Source: Podospora pseudocomata (Eukaryota > Ascomycota > Sordariomycetes > Sordariales > Podosporaceae). From it: a stretch of 64,000 nucleotides of DNA. Numbering within the stretch: position 1 is the stretch's first letter; every line of letters begins with the position of its first letter. The position numbers and the translations under genes were made by a program. Positions 47,108-57,557 of the stretch are shown here, piece after piece. Where the stretch lies: the NCBI RefSeq assembly GCF_035222375.1, contig NC_085891.1:2728001-2792000 (forward strand), in the 5' to 3' direction. The notes under the pieces are model-generated. The model saw only the letters and a list, made by a program, of their open reading frames with translations. It was not told where the DNA came from and did no database searches.

Positions 47108-49940
47108 CTACCACGTCGTAGGCCCAAAACTCTCCCCCGCCCCAACCCTCATCTGCACCGCCGTCCCCTTATAATCCACCGTGCCCGTGACAACCTCGTT
47201 CCCCCACCACTTCGGCGGATCAATCTCATTCAGCGTAAACACAAAGAAGATCACCAGCGTTGCCAGCGCCAGCCCCAAGTCCAACCCACTAGACGTCAAG
47301 AAATTCAACCTCGACCACCAACCAAAATGCTTCTTCTTGATCCAATACTGGAACACAAACCCTACAATCCCCCAGCTTAGATAGTTCAATGGCGTAGCCG
47401 GTGGGATCGAGCCGGCTCCTCCAAAGATAAGTGGTGCCATGAGGAAGCGTAACCATGACTTTGGGCGTCGTCGGGCGAGGAGATAAATCACCACTGGTGT
47501 GACGGCGCCGAGGATGAAGAAGAGGAAGAGGGAGGAGTAGATTTGTCCGGGGGAGAAGATCCTGGCCGGGCCGATGAGACCCCAGATGACTGAGGCGGAG
47601 AAGAAGACTTTTCCTCCGGGACAACTGAAGTGTTCTGGTTGGGTGGGGGTGCAGACACCGGGTATGTAGTTGAGGGCGTAGTTAAGGGTGAAGACTTGGA
47701 CGAAGCAGGAGAAGGTGGTGGCTACGACTTGGGCCATGAACATGGTGCGGGGTGGGATCTTCATGTAGTGGCCGAATTTGAGGTCGGAGACGAAGGTGAG
47801 GGCTTGGGACATGGTGATGTAGCCAAAGGTTTTGAAGCTGTGTAGCATATTAGTGTCCGGCTTTTAGGAGCACGACAGGAAATAAAATAAAAACCTACAT
47901 CATGAGACCCAATGGCCGTCCAGGCTGGATATACCCATAGACAAACTCCGTCAGAACATTCAGGCCAATCTGGTTGTTTGTCACAGCCTGGATGATACCG
48001 ATTGGTAACGAGAAGACGAAGGAGATGAAGACCGCCAACAAGAACGCCCACCAAGTCATGTTCGTCGGCCATGCCAACACGGTCAAGAAGCCGAGTCCAA
48101 GCATCTGTTTTCCAGCAAGTCAGCACTTTCCACATACTCAAACCACACAAAGGTAAACATACCAGCCCAAACAGACTCGTATACCACCACGTCGGCGCCT
48201 CCTTATACCTCCTCATCAGCTTCATATGAATATCCGCCTTCTCCGTCGTACTGCTCTTATACTGCCTCCAAATCGTCTTCCCATGGTGCAAATACGTATA
48301 CACAATCAAGCTCGTGATCGCCGCAAACGACAACCCATATGACAGCGCAAACGTGGTGCTCAAAAACAGAGGCGAATAATTCTTATACGCCTCCTCATCC
48401 AACCTATAGTCTGGCGACAGCACCCTCGAAACATCATACTGCTTCCCCGTGTTGTCATACGTATTCGAGTCGCTCATTGGCAAGTACCACGAGTACCACG
48501 CCCCGCTATAGTGCAGCGTCGCTGCCAGGAACACAAAGAACGTCAGCACACCGATCATGGTGTTTGCTATCGCGTGCCTGTCCCCATTTCTCGTCAGCAA
48601 CCCCTTTTTTTTTCCACACCGACACAGAACAAGACCTACCAAGGCGGAATCAAAGGACTCCCGACAAACCCACTAATCTGCGTCCAGTCAAACGTAATGG
48701 GCAACAGACTCAGCCCAGTACTGTACCCAAACAACTGATTCACTACCGCATTCTCGGGCGCCGTCCAAGTAACAAACGCAAAGCTGCTCAGAAACTGCGC
48801 CAAAAACCCTGGCACAAAATAATACACGCATGCCACCGCCGTCACGACCGAAAACCACCTATACCTAGGCATACTCCCCCCTACACCCACCCCTTTCCCG
48901 CCATGCACCGTCCCATCTCCCTCTCCCCCTTTCGTTTCCTCTTCCTCGTACATGGCATTCATAAGCGTAACACTAACCAAGTTCCCAGGCCAGATCATGC
49001 CGGCTGGATAGACCAAAAACCGTCTCATCATTCCCGCGATCCCATACCCCAGGCTCTGGGTTGAGATGGTCAAGAGGAGCTGCCACATCAGCCCAAAATC
49101 CTGCTTGTAAAACACCTTTTGAGCGAGAATAATATCAGTGGCGTAGGCAACACCAAAAGAAACACTCGCCATGACGACAATGATGGCGTGTTCTTTGATG
49201 TTGAACCCGCCGGGGTTGAGACGGAGTTTCTGCTTGACAAACGGGATCTTGACATGATAGTCCGGGACAAATCTTGCCCAGCCGTGACCCAGCGGCCACG
49301 CAATGACCTGGGCGATGAGGGCACCCAACGAGATGGATGGTGAGCGAAGAGAAAAGAGGGTGTTCATGCTTGCGCCGAGAAAGATGAGCGAGAGGCCAAT
49401 GGTCCAGGCACGGATGGTGTTGCATGGTAGCGTTGGGTCATCGTATGGTGAGACAGCAGCGCGGACCTCGGGGTAGGGCGAATTCTCGACTTCTTCTTCG
49501 TGGTCGGACGTCTCTAATGGGTCTTGAGAGTTGAGTGAGTCGAGCTCCAAGGCGTCGGCTGCGTCCCCGTCATCGTGGGAAGGGCGTTTGTGAGAGCGGA
49601 CAGATGATGGTGGGTGCCGGGGCAAAGGCCGGTGACGGTCTTCGTAATTGGCGGGCAGGTTGGGGTCTAGCAACAGCTCTTTCTCCGAGGTATTGTCATC
49701 ATCATCGTACTCGAAGGGGTTTGTGAGGTGGTCGCCGAAGAGCGCGGGGCGAGCTTTGTTGAGGGATTCCTTGAGGCGAGCTACCGGGCTCCGGGGAGAG
49801 GATTGTTCTGGGGGTTCACGGCTCTGGGAAGGACCCGGTGTTGCTTTGGGGGTGATATCATGGTCCGAATCTGGTTCGTCTGCGAGGAGACGTTGTTCAG
49901 GGACAGCGGCGGATGGTTTTGAAGAAGATTGATCGGCCAT
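47108..49940 (-). CDS. OPT-family oligopeptide transporter
   Basis: Proton-coupled uptake of small peptides (or related substrates) across a membrane. Exons 49940-48640, 48577-48163, 48104-47899 and 47837-47108 give 883 aa; all frames join exactly. The first ~200 residues are a hydrophilic, acidic cytosolic region. Then the OPT core: TIRAWTIGLSLIFLGASMNTLFSLR, ISLGALIAQVIAWPLGHGWA, NIKEHAIIVVMASVSFGVAYATDI, PAGMIWPGNLVSVTLMNAM, GYIQPGRPLGLM|IFKTFGYIT, ALTFVSDLKFGHYMKIPPR, and near the end PLNYLSWGIVGFVFQYWIKKK. A dozen or more membrane segments are visible. Introns 48578-48639, 48105-48162 and 47838-47898 have GTAGGT/GTATGT donors. I used ATG 49940 (MADQSSSK); the open frame extends further upstream but without ATG. 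Confidence 0.9.
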
Positions 49941-50558
49941 GGTGAGCTCTCGTCCTGGTGGAGGGGCAGGGCGACAAGACGGGTACAAATTAGGTCATGA
50001 CCGGTCAGTTGAGTGAGATGAGTGTTTTCGTCTGGTCAGATCTTTTCATAAGCTCATCATTTCTAAAGTCATCAATTGCAAGGCTGTGAGGTTCAATGAA
50101 AGAAAGAGCAGACAAATATTGTCAACAGGGTCCGAATGAATCGAATTCAGGAAGAAGGCGTGTACTCGGCGTTGGCCTAAGGTGAAACGTTCCCCGGGTT
50201 CGTGTAGCTCAGTATATATGTCAGATCAATCAAGAGAAAGTAAATAAACGCTTCGCTCCAAGCTTCAAAAAACAATTGAAACAGCAGTATTTTGAAGATA
50301 TATAAGAGCCAAGGTGTAGTTTATTCAAGGCGCTTTCCGGCCAGGTGGCGCCCCGAACGGCCTTTGTCCCCACAATTCCCCCGTCGCAACAGCTTCGGAC
50401 AGGGGCCCCTGGAGCTGAGCCGCTTAAGCTACCCGATAGCACTAACCTTAATCCAGTCTAGCTTTCCTGGGCGCCGACGTCCCATGAATTGTTTCTGCAT
50501 TTGATCAATCATTTGTTGATCACACACTTTTTCTACGGGAGACAGAGATGGACCGATC
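49941..50558. promoter_or_regulatory. Divergent promoter of the OPT transporter and KAS genes
   Basis: A 618-bp head-to-head spacer. No recognised operator; a short upstream ORF overlaps the right-hand start codon. Confidence 0.6.
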
Positions 50559-50574
50559 ATGCGCCGTGTTGTAG
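50548..50574 (+). promoter_or_regulatory. Upstream ORF overlapping the KAS start codon
   Basis: ATG at 50548 opens an 8-codon frame (MDRSCAVL) whose TAG at 50572-50574 lies inside the main gene, in another frame from ATG 50559. A scanning ribosome would meet it first; it has AGAG upstream (A at -3), a fair context. It would lower main-ORF translation if the transcript starts upstream. Confidence 0.55.
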
Positions 50575-51981
50575 TAACAGGCCTGGGTGCTATCACCCCT
50601 CTCGGCGCCGGTATCCAGTCAACCTGGCGGCGTTTGCTGGCTTCCGAGTCGGGACTCGTCAGTCTCGCCCACCGTTCCCTTCAAGACCTAAAATGGAACG
50701 GGCTTCCAAGCACAGTGGCCGGCATTGTCCCAGTGCCGCCTGCTGACGGAAGCCACAGCAGGTTCAAGACAGATGAACTATGGCGGGCAGATTATTACTT
50801 CAAGGCTTCGGAGCAGAGGCGAATGTCGACTTTTGCGCAGTATGCTGTTGCTGCGACAGACATGGCCCTCAAGGACGCGGGGTGGAAGCCAACAAGACAG
50901 GAAGAGCTTGATGCCACTGGTGTTTGTCTGGGAAGTGGGATAGGAAACCTGCACGATATGTATGAGACGAGTGTTGACTTTGAGAGAGATGTATGTAGCT
51001 TTCCCATCCCCATGGATAGAACAACGGCTGAATGTAATTTGTAGGGCTACAAAAAGGTGTTGCCATGGTTCGTCCCCAAGATTTTGATCAATCTAGCAGC
51101 CGGTCATATCGCCATGCAGTATGGATTTCGCGGACCAAATCATGCAGCCACCACAGCATGTACCACAGGCGCACATTCCATTGGAGATGCATCCAGATTC
51201 ATCGCCTTTGGTGACGCTGATGTTATGGTTGCTGGTGGTGCCGAATCATGTATCCACCCACTGACCTTTGCCGGCTTCGGGAGGTCGAAATCACTGTCTC
51301 GGGCATTTAACGACGATCCTAGAGCAAGCTCTCGGCCGTTTGATGCGGAGCGTGACGGCTTCGTGGTGGGTGAGGGGGCAGCTGTTCTTGTGCTTGAAGA
51401 ACTCGAGCATGCCAAAGCCAGAGGGGCCAACGTTCTGGCTGAGATTAGGGGATATGGATGCAGCGGAGATGCTCACCATGTGACAGCGCCGAGGGGAGAT
51501 GGATCAGGAGCTCTGGCAGCTATGAAGAAGGCTCTGAAAAATGCTGGACTGAAGCCAGAGGAGGTGGACTACATCAATGCTCACGCCACCGGAACACCAA
51601 CTGGCGATGTCGCCGAGGCTGCCGCCATCCGGTCCTTGATGATGGGTGAACAAGGTATGGAGAACGAGAGCCAAGTTACTGTGAGCAGCACCAAGGGGGC
51701 GATTGGACATTTGCTTGGAGCGGCTGGCTCGATCGAAGCTGTCTTTTCCATTCTTGCCATTCGAGACGTAAGTTCTCCCCGTCCAGACACCTATCTTACG
51801 TACAAACTGACAACTTCAGAACGTCGTCCCGCCCACACTGAACCTGAAGAGACCAGATGTTGGACCACAGTTCAACTTTGTGCCCCACGAAGCGCAGCAG
51901 AAGAAGGTCAAGGTGGCCGTGTCAAACAGCTTCGGCTTCGGAGGAACCAATGCCTCGCTGGTATTCTCCCAGCTGGACTAA
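50559..51981 (+). CDS. cem1: Mitochondrial 3-oxoacyl-ACP synthase (KAS)
   Basis: Condensing enzyme of mitochondrial type II fatty-acid synthesis, which supplies octanoyl-ACP for lipoate. Exons 50559-50990, 51045-51767 and 51820-51981 give 438 aa. The start [18 protein letters not shown] is the classic KAS N-terminus. Cys-His-His catalysis: Cys in [13 protein letters not shown], His in [11 protein letters not shown], His in [16 protein letters not shown]. The terminal [15 protein letters not shown] is also conserved. Introns have GTATGT and GTAAGT donors (54 and 52 nt). The protein lacks a separate long presequence; the Arg-containing first residues may serve, or another start may be used. A short uORF overlaps its ATG. 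Length matches the Cem1/OXSM family. Confidence 0.92.
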
Positions 51982-52152
51982 CTGCATAATACAAAACTGT
52001 AAAAATTACACAAATGAATTCAAGTGTGAGACGTCCTCTTCTTTTGTTCGAGACAAATATCTCTGACAAATATCTCACCCTCACATTGTCCAAGCTTCAA
52101 GCCACTGCATCATGTATGACTTTTCTGCCACTCAACCCTAACAGTAACCGAT

Positions 52153-52226
52153 GGTTTCGTGGTGTAGTTGGTTATCACGTCAGTCTAACACACTGAAGGT
52201 CTCCAGTTCGAGCCTGGACGAAATCA
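52153..52226 (+). tRNA. tRNA-Val (AAC)
   Basis: 74 nt. Acceptor GGTTTCG pairs with CGAAATC (one G-U), discriminator A. D-arm contains the A box (TAGTTGG). Anticodon arm TCAGT-CTAACAC-ACTGA with anticodon AAC. T-arm TCCAG-TTCGAGC-CTGGA. No intron. Structure looks fully functional. Confidence 0.96.
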
Positions 52227-52454
52227 GAACCATTCCGGCAGGACTCATAAATCCCGCAAACTTCTCTTTTTGCCCCCCTGGTTGAAACTATTCCCCTGGA
52301 TATCCCTACATTGTCGACCCTAACCCTTATCAACAAAAGCTCCCTCCAACGCCAAGACAACTTTTTTTGAATCAAAGCTCCTTTGAGCTCCATGACGTTG
52401 AGCTTGGAAGCTCCCATATCCCTCCCTCCGCAACAAACCCCCAGAAACACAATA

Positions 52455-53522
52455 ATGGCGACCCCAAGTTGCTGTCGCGCCAGCTTGTCAAGGCGACCAA
52501 TCTCGATACTAGGTCAAATACACCCAACATCTACCCAAACAAGCAGAATTCTCTCTTCACAATGCGCCCGCGCAGCAGTCCCCTCCCCAGCATCACCATG
52601 TAGCAGCACCACCAAAAGACCCCTCCACACCACCCCCAAACCCCAAATCTCCCTCGCCGAGATCCTCAAAAAAACCGGCATAGCCCAGACCACGGGCAGG
52701 TCCTACATGATCTACCAAGCCACCGAGCAGCTCCACAAAGCCTGCGCCGCCCAGGCAGAGTACACCATCGACCCCGAAGACAGGAAGGCGTCCAAGCTGA
52801 AGCACACTCCCGACGGGGAGGAGATTGGGAGGAGCGGGGGCGGTGGTGGGGAGGGAGGTTCTGCCAAGGGGAGTGTCTGGCATGAGGGTTTTGTTTCCCC
52901 CCTTCTATCCCACCAACCAAAGTACATGCTAATGTGATGGACAGAAATGGGACTACTACCAACATTCAGTACATGGTCCCAGGTCACCATGCTACACATG
53001 TACCTCCTCGTCGTCCGCTTCCGCGACATGCCCAAGATCCAACAAACGACCTTTCAGGACGGGCTTGTAAACCATTTCTTTTATGAGGCGGAGGCAAAGA
53101 TGGATCTGGTGCATAATCTCACGTCGAGGGTGATTAGGCAGAAGTATCTGAAGGATTTGTTTGTGCAGTGGAGGGGGTTGGTGCTGGCGTATGATGAGGC
53201 CTTGGCCAAGGATAGCGATGCTGTTTTGGCCGGGGCGGTTTGGAGGAATTTGTACAAGGCTGACGAAAATGTGGACGTGAGGAGGTTGGCGGCGGCGGTG
53301 GGATATATGAGGAGGGGGATGGCGGATTTGGCGCATAAGGGGGAGGAGGATTTGGTGATGAAGGGGAAGAGGGTGTTTGATGAGTGGGGGGGTGTGAAGG
53401 CCGAGTTGAGGGGGGTGGACGTGCCGAGTTCGCAGGTGAAGGGGCTGATGGATGCGGAGGGGTTGAGCAGTAGTGAGCCGGCTGTGAAGGAAGGGGTGAA
53501 GGGGTCGAGGTTTGGTTCTTGA
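52455..53522 (+). CDS. cbp3: Ubiquinol-cytochrome c chaperone, Cbp3 type
   Basis: Assembly factor for respiratory complex III; with Cbp6 it binds the mitoribosome and newly made cytochrome b (family knowledge). Exons 52455-52887 and 52945-53522 give 336 aa. The first ~60 residues are Arg/Ser-rich without acidic residues (a presequence, ending near KRPLHTTP). The chaperone domain includes WHEE|MGLLPTFSTWSQVTMLHMYL, FRDMPKIQQTTFQDGLVNHFF, RQKYLKDLFVQWRGLVLAYDEALA and DAVLAGAVWRNLY. The intron (57 nt, GTTTTG donor, TGCTAAT branch) restores the frame across WHE|E. I took ATG 52455 (AATAATGG); an in-frame ATG at 52392 has a poor context. Confidence 0.87.
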
Positions 53523-53622
53523 GGGGAAAGAAGGCGGGGGGAGTGTACGATATATGGAATGTATTATATCCCGACCAACACAGTACGAAAACCTCCATCG
53601 TTATACGTTCCGTGCCGTGAGC

Positions 53623-54228
53623 CTAATCAACCCTCTCCCACATCTCAAACTCATACCCCGTCTCGTCGTCTGTCCCCTCCTTTTCCACCTGTCGTCCTCT
53701 GGGCACCTCCTCCCCAACCCACTCATCCATTTTTTGCTGTTCCACCCTCTGCCATTCCCCTCCCTCCTTGAGTTCCAACGGGAAAACAGCATCACACTCC
53801 CACTCCCTCTCCACCCTTGTCAACAAAATCCGCCTCGTCTCTCTCAACCCGAGCGCAGCTTTATAGATCTCCGCCCCACCGATAACAAACACCCTCCCCG
53901 CTTCCCCCTTCCCGTCCTCCCCAACCCACTGCAGCGCCTTTTCCAGAGATCCAGCCCAGAGTGATTTGTCTTCCCGTTTTTCAACCCCCCCGATGGAGCG
54001 ACTGACAACAATATTTAACCTGTCTGGCAGAGGGCGGAACTTTGCCGGGATGGAGTCCCATGTCTTGCGTCCCATGATGACGACGTTCTGAACACTGGGG
54101 GAAGGGGAGCGTTTGGTGACGCGGGCAAAGTAGGCCATTTCTTTCTTGAGGGAGGGCCAGGGGAGGGTGCCGGAGAGGCCGATGCCCATTTTGGGGGTGG
54201 AGGCTAGGATGAGGGTTAGTTCTCTCAT
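53623..54228 (-). CDS. dfr1: Dihydrofolate reductase
   Basis: NADPH-dependent reduction of dihydrofolate to tetrahydrofolate for thymidylate and purine synthesis. Single exon, 201 aa. Motifs: ILASTPKMGIGLSGTLPWPS (substrate loop), LKKEMAYF with the active-site acidic residue, VVIMGRKTWDSIP, RPLPDRLNIVVSR, VFVIGGAEIYKAAL, and a closing YEFEMWER. ATG 54228 gives MRELTLILASTPK. The frame is open upstream but without an ATG. Its 3' end lies tail-to-tail with the CBP3 homologue, 100 bp apart. Confidence 0.95.
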   Translation of the reverse strand: MRELTLILASTPKMGIGLSGTLPWPSLKKEMAYFARVTKRSPSPSVQNVVIMGRKTWDSIPAKFRPLPDRLNIVVSRSIGGVEKREDKSLWAGSLEKALQWVGEDGKGEAGRVFVIGGAEIYKAALGLRETRRILLTRVEREWECDAVFPLELKEGGEWQRVEQQKMDEWVGEEVPRGRQVEKEGTDDETGYEFEMWERVD

Positions 54229-54639
54229 ATTTTGGCTGTTTTGTAAGAGAAATGATATGTTTGGGGGTTGAGGTTGGGATGAGTGAAAGGTCGTGTGGAA
54301 TGAATCATATGCACGAGGAACGAGAAAATGTGGGGCGGGAGAAAAAGGTGTGAAACGGGGTGGTGTGATTGGCTGGTTGTGTCTTTTGAGATGACAACTT
54401 TTCGGAGAGGTTAGGTGAACGATATGGATGGATACAAAGTTGAAGAGATGTGTGTTCTGCAAGACATCGGGGTGATTATGGAGGTTATGAGCTTTTGTTC
54501 AGAGCTTTGACGAGTTGATTTCCATGCTTCTTGAATCTGGTGATTTGCATTTTCAGCTGACCCAGGCCATCATGCAAAGATCAACCATATGTACAAGTCT
54601 GTTGATACAATACTCTATCTCCCCACCTCACACACCAGC
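54229..54639. other. Spacer between DHFR and the neighbouring gene
   Basis: DHFR promoter and the 3' region of the gene to the right; no further gene seen. Confidence 0.6.
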
Positions 54640-55659
54640 TTATGGATTCACGGAATTCGGCCTAATAGGCAACAACCTATCCATCGCCCTCCCGTCATCC
54701 AACGCCCACCCACCCGTCGTGTCCAACTTGTACGTCACCCCACCAACCACGATCTTGGTGAAGCCCTCCCTGCTGAACGACCTCACAATGCCCGGCCACA
54801 CCCCCTTGAAAGCCTTCTTGGCGTCCCTGAACGGAGCGGTGAGGAGATGGTTCATGGTGTACTCCCTCTCCTTCTTGGCCGCCTCAATCGCGGCCCTCTG
54901 CTTCCTGACCTGCTCAGCCACGCTCAACGGCTCCTCGACCGCAACGCCGATCCGCTTGTTGTACTCAAACATGCTGCTCATCCTGAAGGGCAGCTCAATC
55001 TCGTGAGGCATGTAGAGCTTCTTCTTTGGCTTCAGAAAGGGGAACATCCTTTGGGTGGTTACTTCGATGTACAGGGGACCCTGACCGGAGGGTTTGGCGG
55101 CTGCTTTGACGAGGGAGGAGGAGGAGGAGGAGACGGCGGTGATGGTCTTGATGATGCGGCCGGTGCCCATGATGAAGTAGGTTGCCATGGCGGCCATGGC
55201 GAGGCAAATGACGCCGTAGGCGTGGGGGATCCACCATGCCAGGCCTTCAGGGGGGTGGAGCTGGATGGTCCAGTAGTGGTAGACGGAGTAGGAGATGCAG
55301 AACATGCCCGAGGCGAAGCAGCCGGTGCGGAACCAGAGGTGGGAAGGGGATTCGTAGAGGAGGGTCCGGGGTTTCTGGGCGATGATGTTGGCGTAGGAGG
55401 AGGGAGGGGCGCGGGTTGAGGCGAGGAGGGGGGAGATGGAGGGCTTGGGGACTGATTGGGTTGGTTTTACTAGGAGGGAGGGTCTGGGGGCTGGCGGTGT
55501 AGGGACTTTTGGTTTAGGGGCTTTCTTCAGGAGGCGGAGGGAGGTGGTGAAGAAGCGGGTTTGGAGGGGTGGTGGTGTGCATTTGCAGGATGGGAGTTGG
55601 GTTTGGCGGAGGGTGAAGAAGTGCCATTGAGCCGGCAGGCCTCGGGAGAAGGAGGCCAT
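54640..55659 (-). CDS. Mitochondrial membrane protein, TMEM223-like, function unassigned
   Basis: Single exon, 339 aa. The N-terminus is a likely mitochondrial presequence (MASFSRGLPAQWHFFTLRQT to RFFTTSLRLLKKAPK, Arg/Lys-rich without acidic residues). Two hydrophobic segments lie in the middle: FRTGCFASGMFCISYSVYHYW and WWIPHAYGVICLAMAAMATYF. After a Ser run come the basic matrix-like blocks PLYIEVTTQRMFPFLKPKKK and LPFRMSSMFEYNKRIGVAVEE. Two transmembrane helices plus an N-terminal presequence recall TMEM223-like inner-membrane assembly factors, but that link is from memory and weak. It is divergent from PDX1 across about 515 bp. Confidence 0.7.
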   Translation of the reverse strand: MASFSRGLPAQWHFFTLRQTQLPSCKCTPPPLQTRFFTTSLRLLKKAPKPKVPTPPAPRPSLLVKPTQSVPKPSISPLLASTRAPPSSYANIIAQKPRTLLYESPSHLWFRTGCFASGMFCISYSVYHYWTIQLHPPEGLAWWIPHAYGVICLAMAAMATYFIMGTGRIIKTITAVSSSSSSLVKAAAKPSGQGPLYIEVTTQRMFPFLKPKKKLYMPHEIELPFRMSSMFEYNKRIGVAVEEPLSVAEQVRKQRAAIEAAKKEREYTMNHLLTAPFRDAKKAFKGVWPGIVRSFSREGFTKIVVGGVTYKLDTTGGWALDDGRAMDRLLPIRPNSVNP

Positions 55660-56174
55660 CTGAGGAGATATTAGTTCCGATATTATTTGTATTAGTTTCC
55701 TGAAATCTAGAAGCTATATCATACCTTGAGTAAAGGCGGTTCAATTGGCTGACCACTTACACGATGATGTAGAGGCCTTGTCACTTTACGGCACCAGCCA
55801 AAAAATGTCGGTGCCGGCGCAATGTTTCGGCGACAGGTGCAGCTTGGCGTCGGTTGCGATAAAAGAGATTAGATTACGATTAGATGCGGGACGGCTTCTC
55901 CCGAGCTGAGGTGACAAACAAGGAACATGAGGGTCGACGGCGTGGGAGGAAGTGGGTTTCTCGGTCGCATTCCTTGGACCCTGGCCCTTGAAGCTGTCGA
56001 CTGGATCCATCAAAAATGTTTAGTCGCAGGTGGCCCAAGCTTTTTTGGTGGCTCCCCAACCGTTCTTGAAGCTGGCACTTTGGATACATAATCCCAGCTC
56101 CCTTCTTCGAGACCCTTTGAAAGGTCCCCACGTTCGCAACCTCGTCGGAATCCACCAGCATCGTCGTCATCATC
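55660..56174. promoter_or_regulatory. Divergent promoter shared with PDX1
   Basis: A 515-bp spacer between two start codons pointing away from each other, both for predicted mitochondrial proteins. No specific motif recognised. Confidence 0.6.
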
Positions 56175-57557
56175 ATGGCATCCTTTGCGGCTGCTTGCCG
56201 CGTGTCTGCGCGCCTGGCCACCAGAAGACTGCAGCAGGATGTCACAGTTAAAAGTCCGTTCTGTTGAGCTTGAGCACAGCAAAAGCCCGCGTCACTAATA
56301 TGCCCTCATATAGGTTTCCGAACATCGGCCGCCGCCCTTGCGGCTCAAAACTTCACCATGCCCGCCCTCTCCCCTACCATGACCGAAGGCAACATTGCGA
56401 GCTGGAAGATTAAGGAGGGCGAAAAGTTCCAGGCCGGCGATGTGCTCCTCGAGATCGAAACCGACAAGGCGACCATGGATGTGGAGGCCCAGGAGGACGG
56501 CATCATGATGAAGATCATGCACGGCGACGGAAGCAAGAGTGTACAAGTTGGCACACGGATAGCAGTCGTCGCCGAAGAGGGTGATGACATTAGCGCCCTC
56601 GAGGTTCCCGCTGACGAGGTCTCCGCTCAACCTACCAAGGCTGCGGAAGCTCCGGATACCTATACTCCGGCTCCCCCAAACCCCTCCGAACCCGCCGAGC
56701 CACCCAAGTCCGACTCCACCCCCAAAGCCGCCGTTAAGCCCGGACACAAGACAACGCACAGGACCTATCCCCTATACCCATCTGTCGAACACCTCTTGAA
56801 GGTTAATGGCCTCGACAAATCCGAAGCCAAGAAGATCACCCCCACCGGACCCAACGGACGTCTGCTCAAGGGTGATGTTCTGGCTTATCTCGGCAAAATC
56901 AAGGCCGACATTCCTGCCAAGATTGAGTCCCGATTCGAGAAGCAGTCCCACCTGGATTTGAGCAACATCAAGGTCGCTGCTGCGAAGCCTGCTCCTGTTG
57001 GAAAGTCCGCCAAGGAAGCCGCTCCTGCCCCTCCTCCGGCGCCCGTCAAAGCCACTGTTACTCTCCCCGTCTCCTTGTCAGCGGTTCTCCAGGCCCAGAA
57101 GAAGATTAACGACTCCCTCGGCATCTTCCTCCCTATCTCTACGTTCATCGCCCGCGCCACCGACTTGGCCAACGACGAACTTCCGGTGCCCAAGGGGTAC
57201 CAACCCACAGCTGATGAGCTCTTCAACCAGGTCCTTGGTCTAGACAAGGCCCACAGTGGAGCCAAGGTATCCAGGGGTGCCTACGTTCCCCAGGTAGGCT
57301 CTCTTACTCCTAAGGGAGCTGTCCTTCCCAGGCCTACTGCTGCGCCCGCGAAGAAGAAGGACATCTTTGACATTCTGGCTGCCAGCCCTTCACCCAAACC
57401 CAAGGCCACCGCCTCTAAGTTGTCCCCCGGTTTGTCGGCTGTTGGACCCAACGTTTTCAGCCTGCAGGTCCCCAGAGACGAGGAGAAGAGAGCAAAGATC
57501 TTCTTGGAGAGAGTGAAGCTGGTGTTGGAGAATGAGCCAGGGCGGTTGGTGTTGTGA
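56175..57557 (+). CDS. pdx1: Pyruvate dehydrogenase complex protein X (E3-binding protein)
   Basis: Tethers dihydrolipoamide dehydrogenase (E3) to the E2 core of mitochondrial PDH. Exons 56175-56253 and 56314-57557 give about 440 aa. Exon 1 encodes a presequence (MASFAAACRVSARLATRRLQ). A lipoyl domain follows: NFTMPALSPTMTEGNIASWK and IETDKATMDVEAQEDG with the lipoyl-Lys. An Ala/Pro linker comes next, then the peripheral-subunit-binding domain (YPLYPSVEHLLKVNGLD, KKITPTGPNGRLLKGDVLAYL). The C-terminus is short and lacks the HxxxDG acyltransferase motif, which separates Pdx1 from E2. The intron acceptor is clear (CACTAAT...ATAG), but the donor is weak: GTCCGT at 56254 or GTTGAG at 56263, both in phase. 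Confidence 0.88.

Noticed and set aside
52392-52454. Upstream in-frame ATG for the Cbp3-type chaperone
   Set aside because: Poor start context and adds acidic/Pro residues before a good presequence; ATG 52455 preferred, though not proven.
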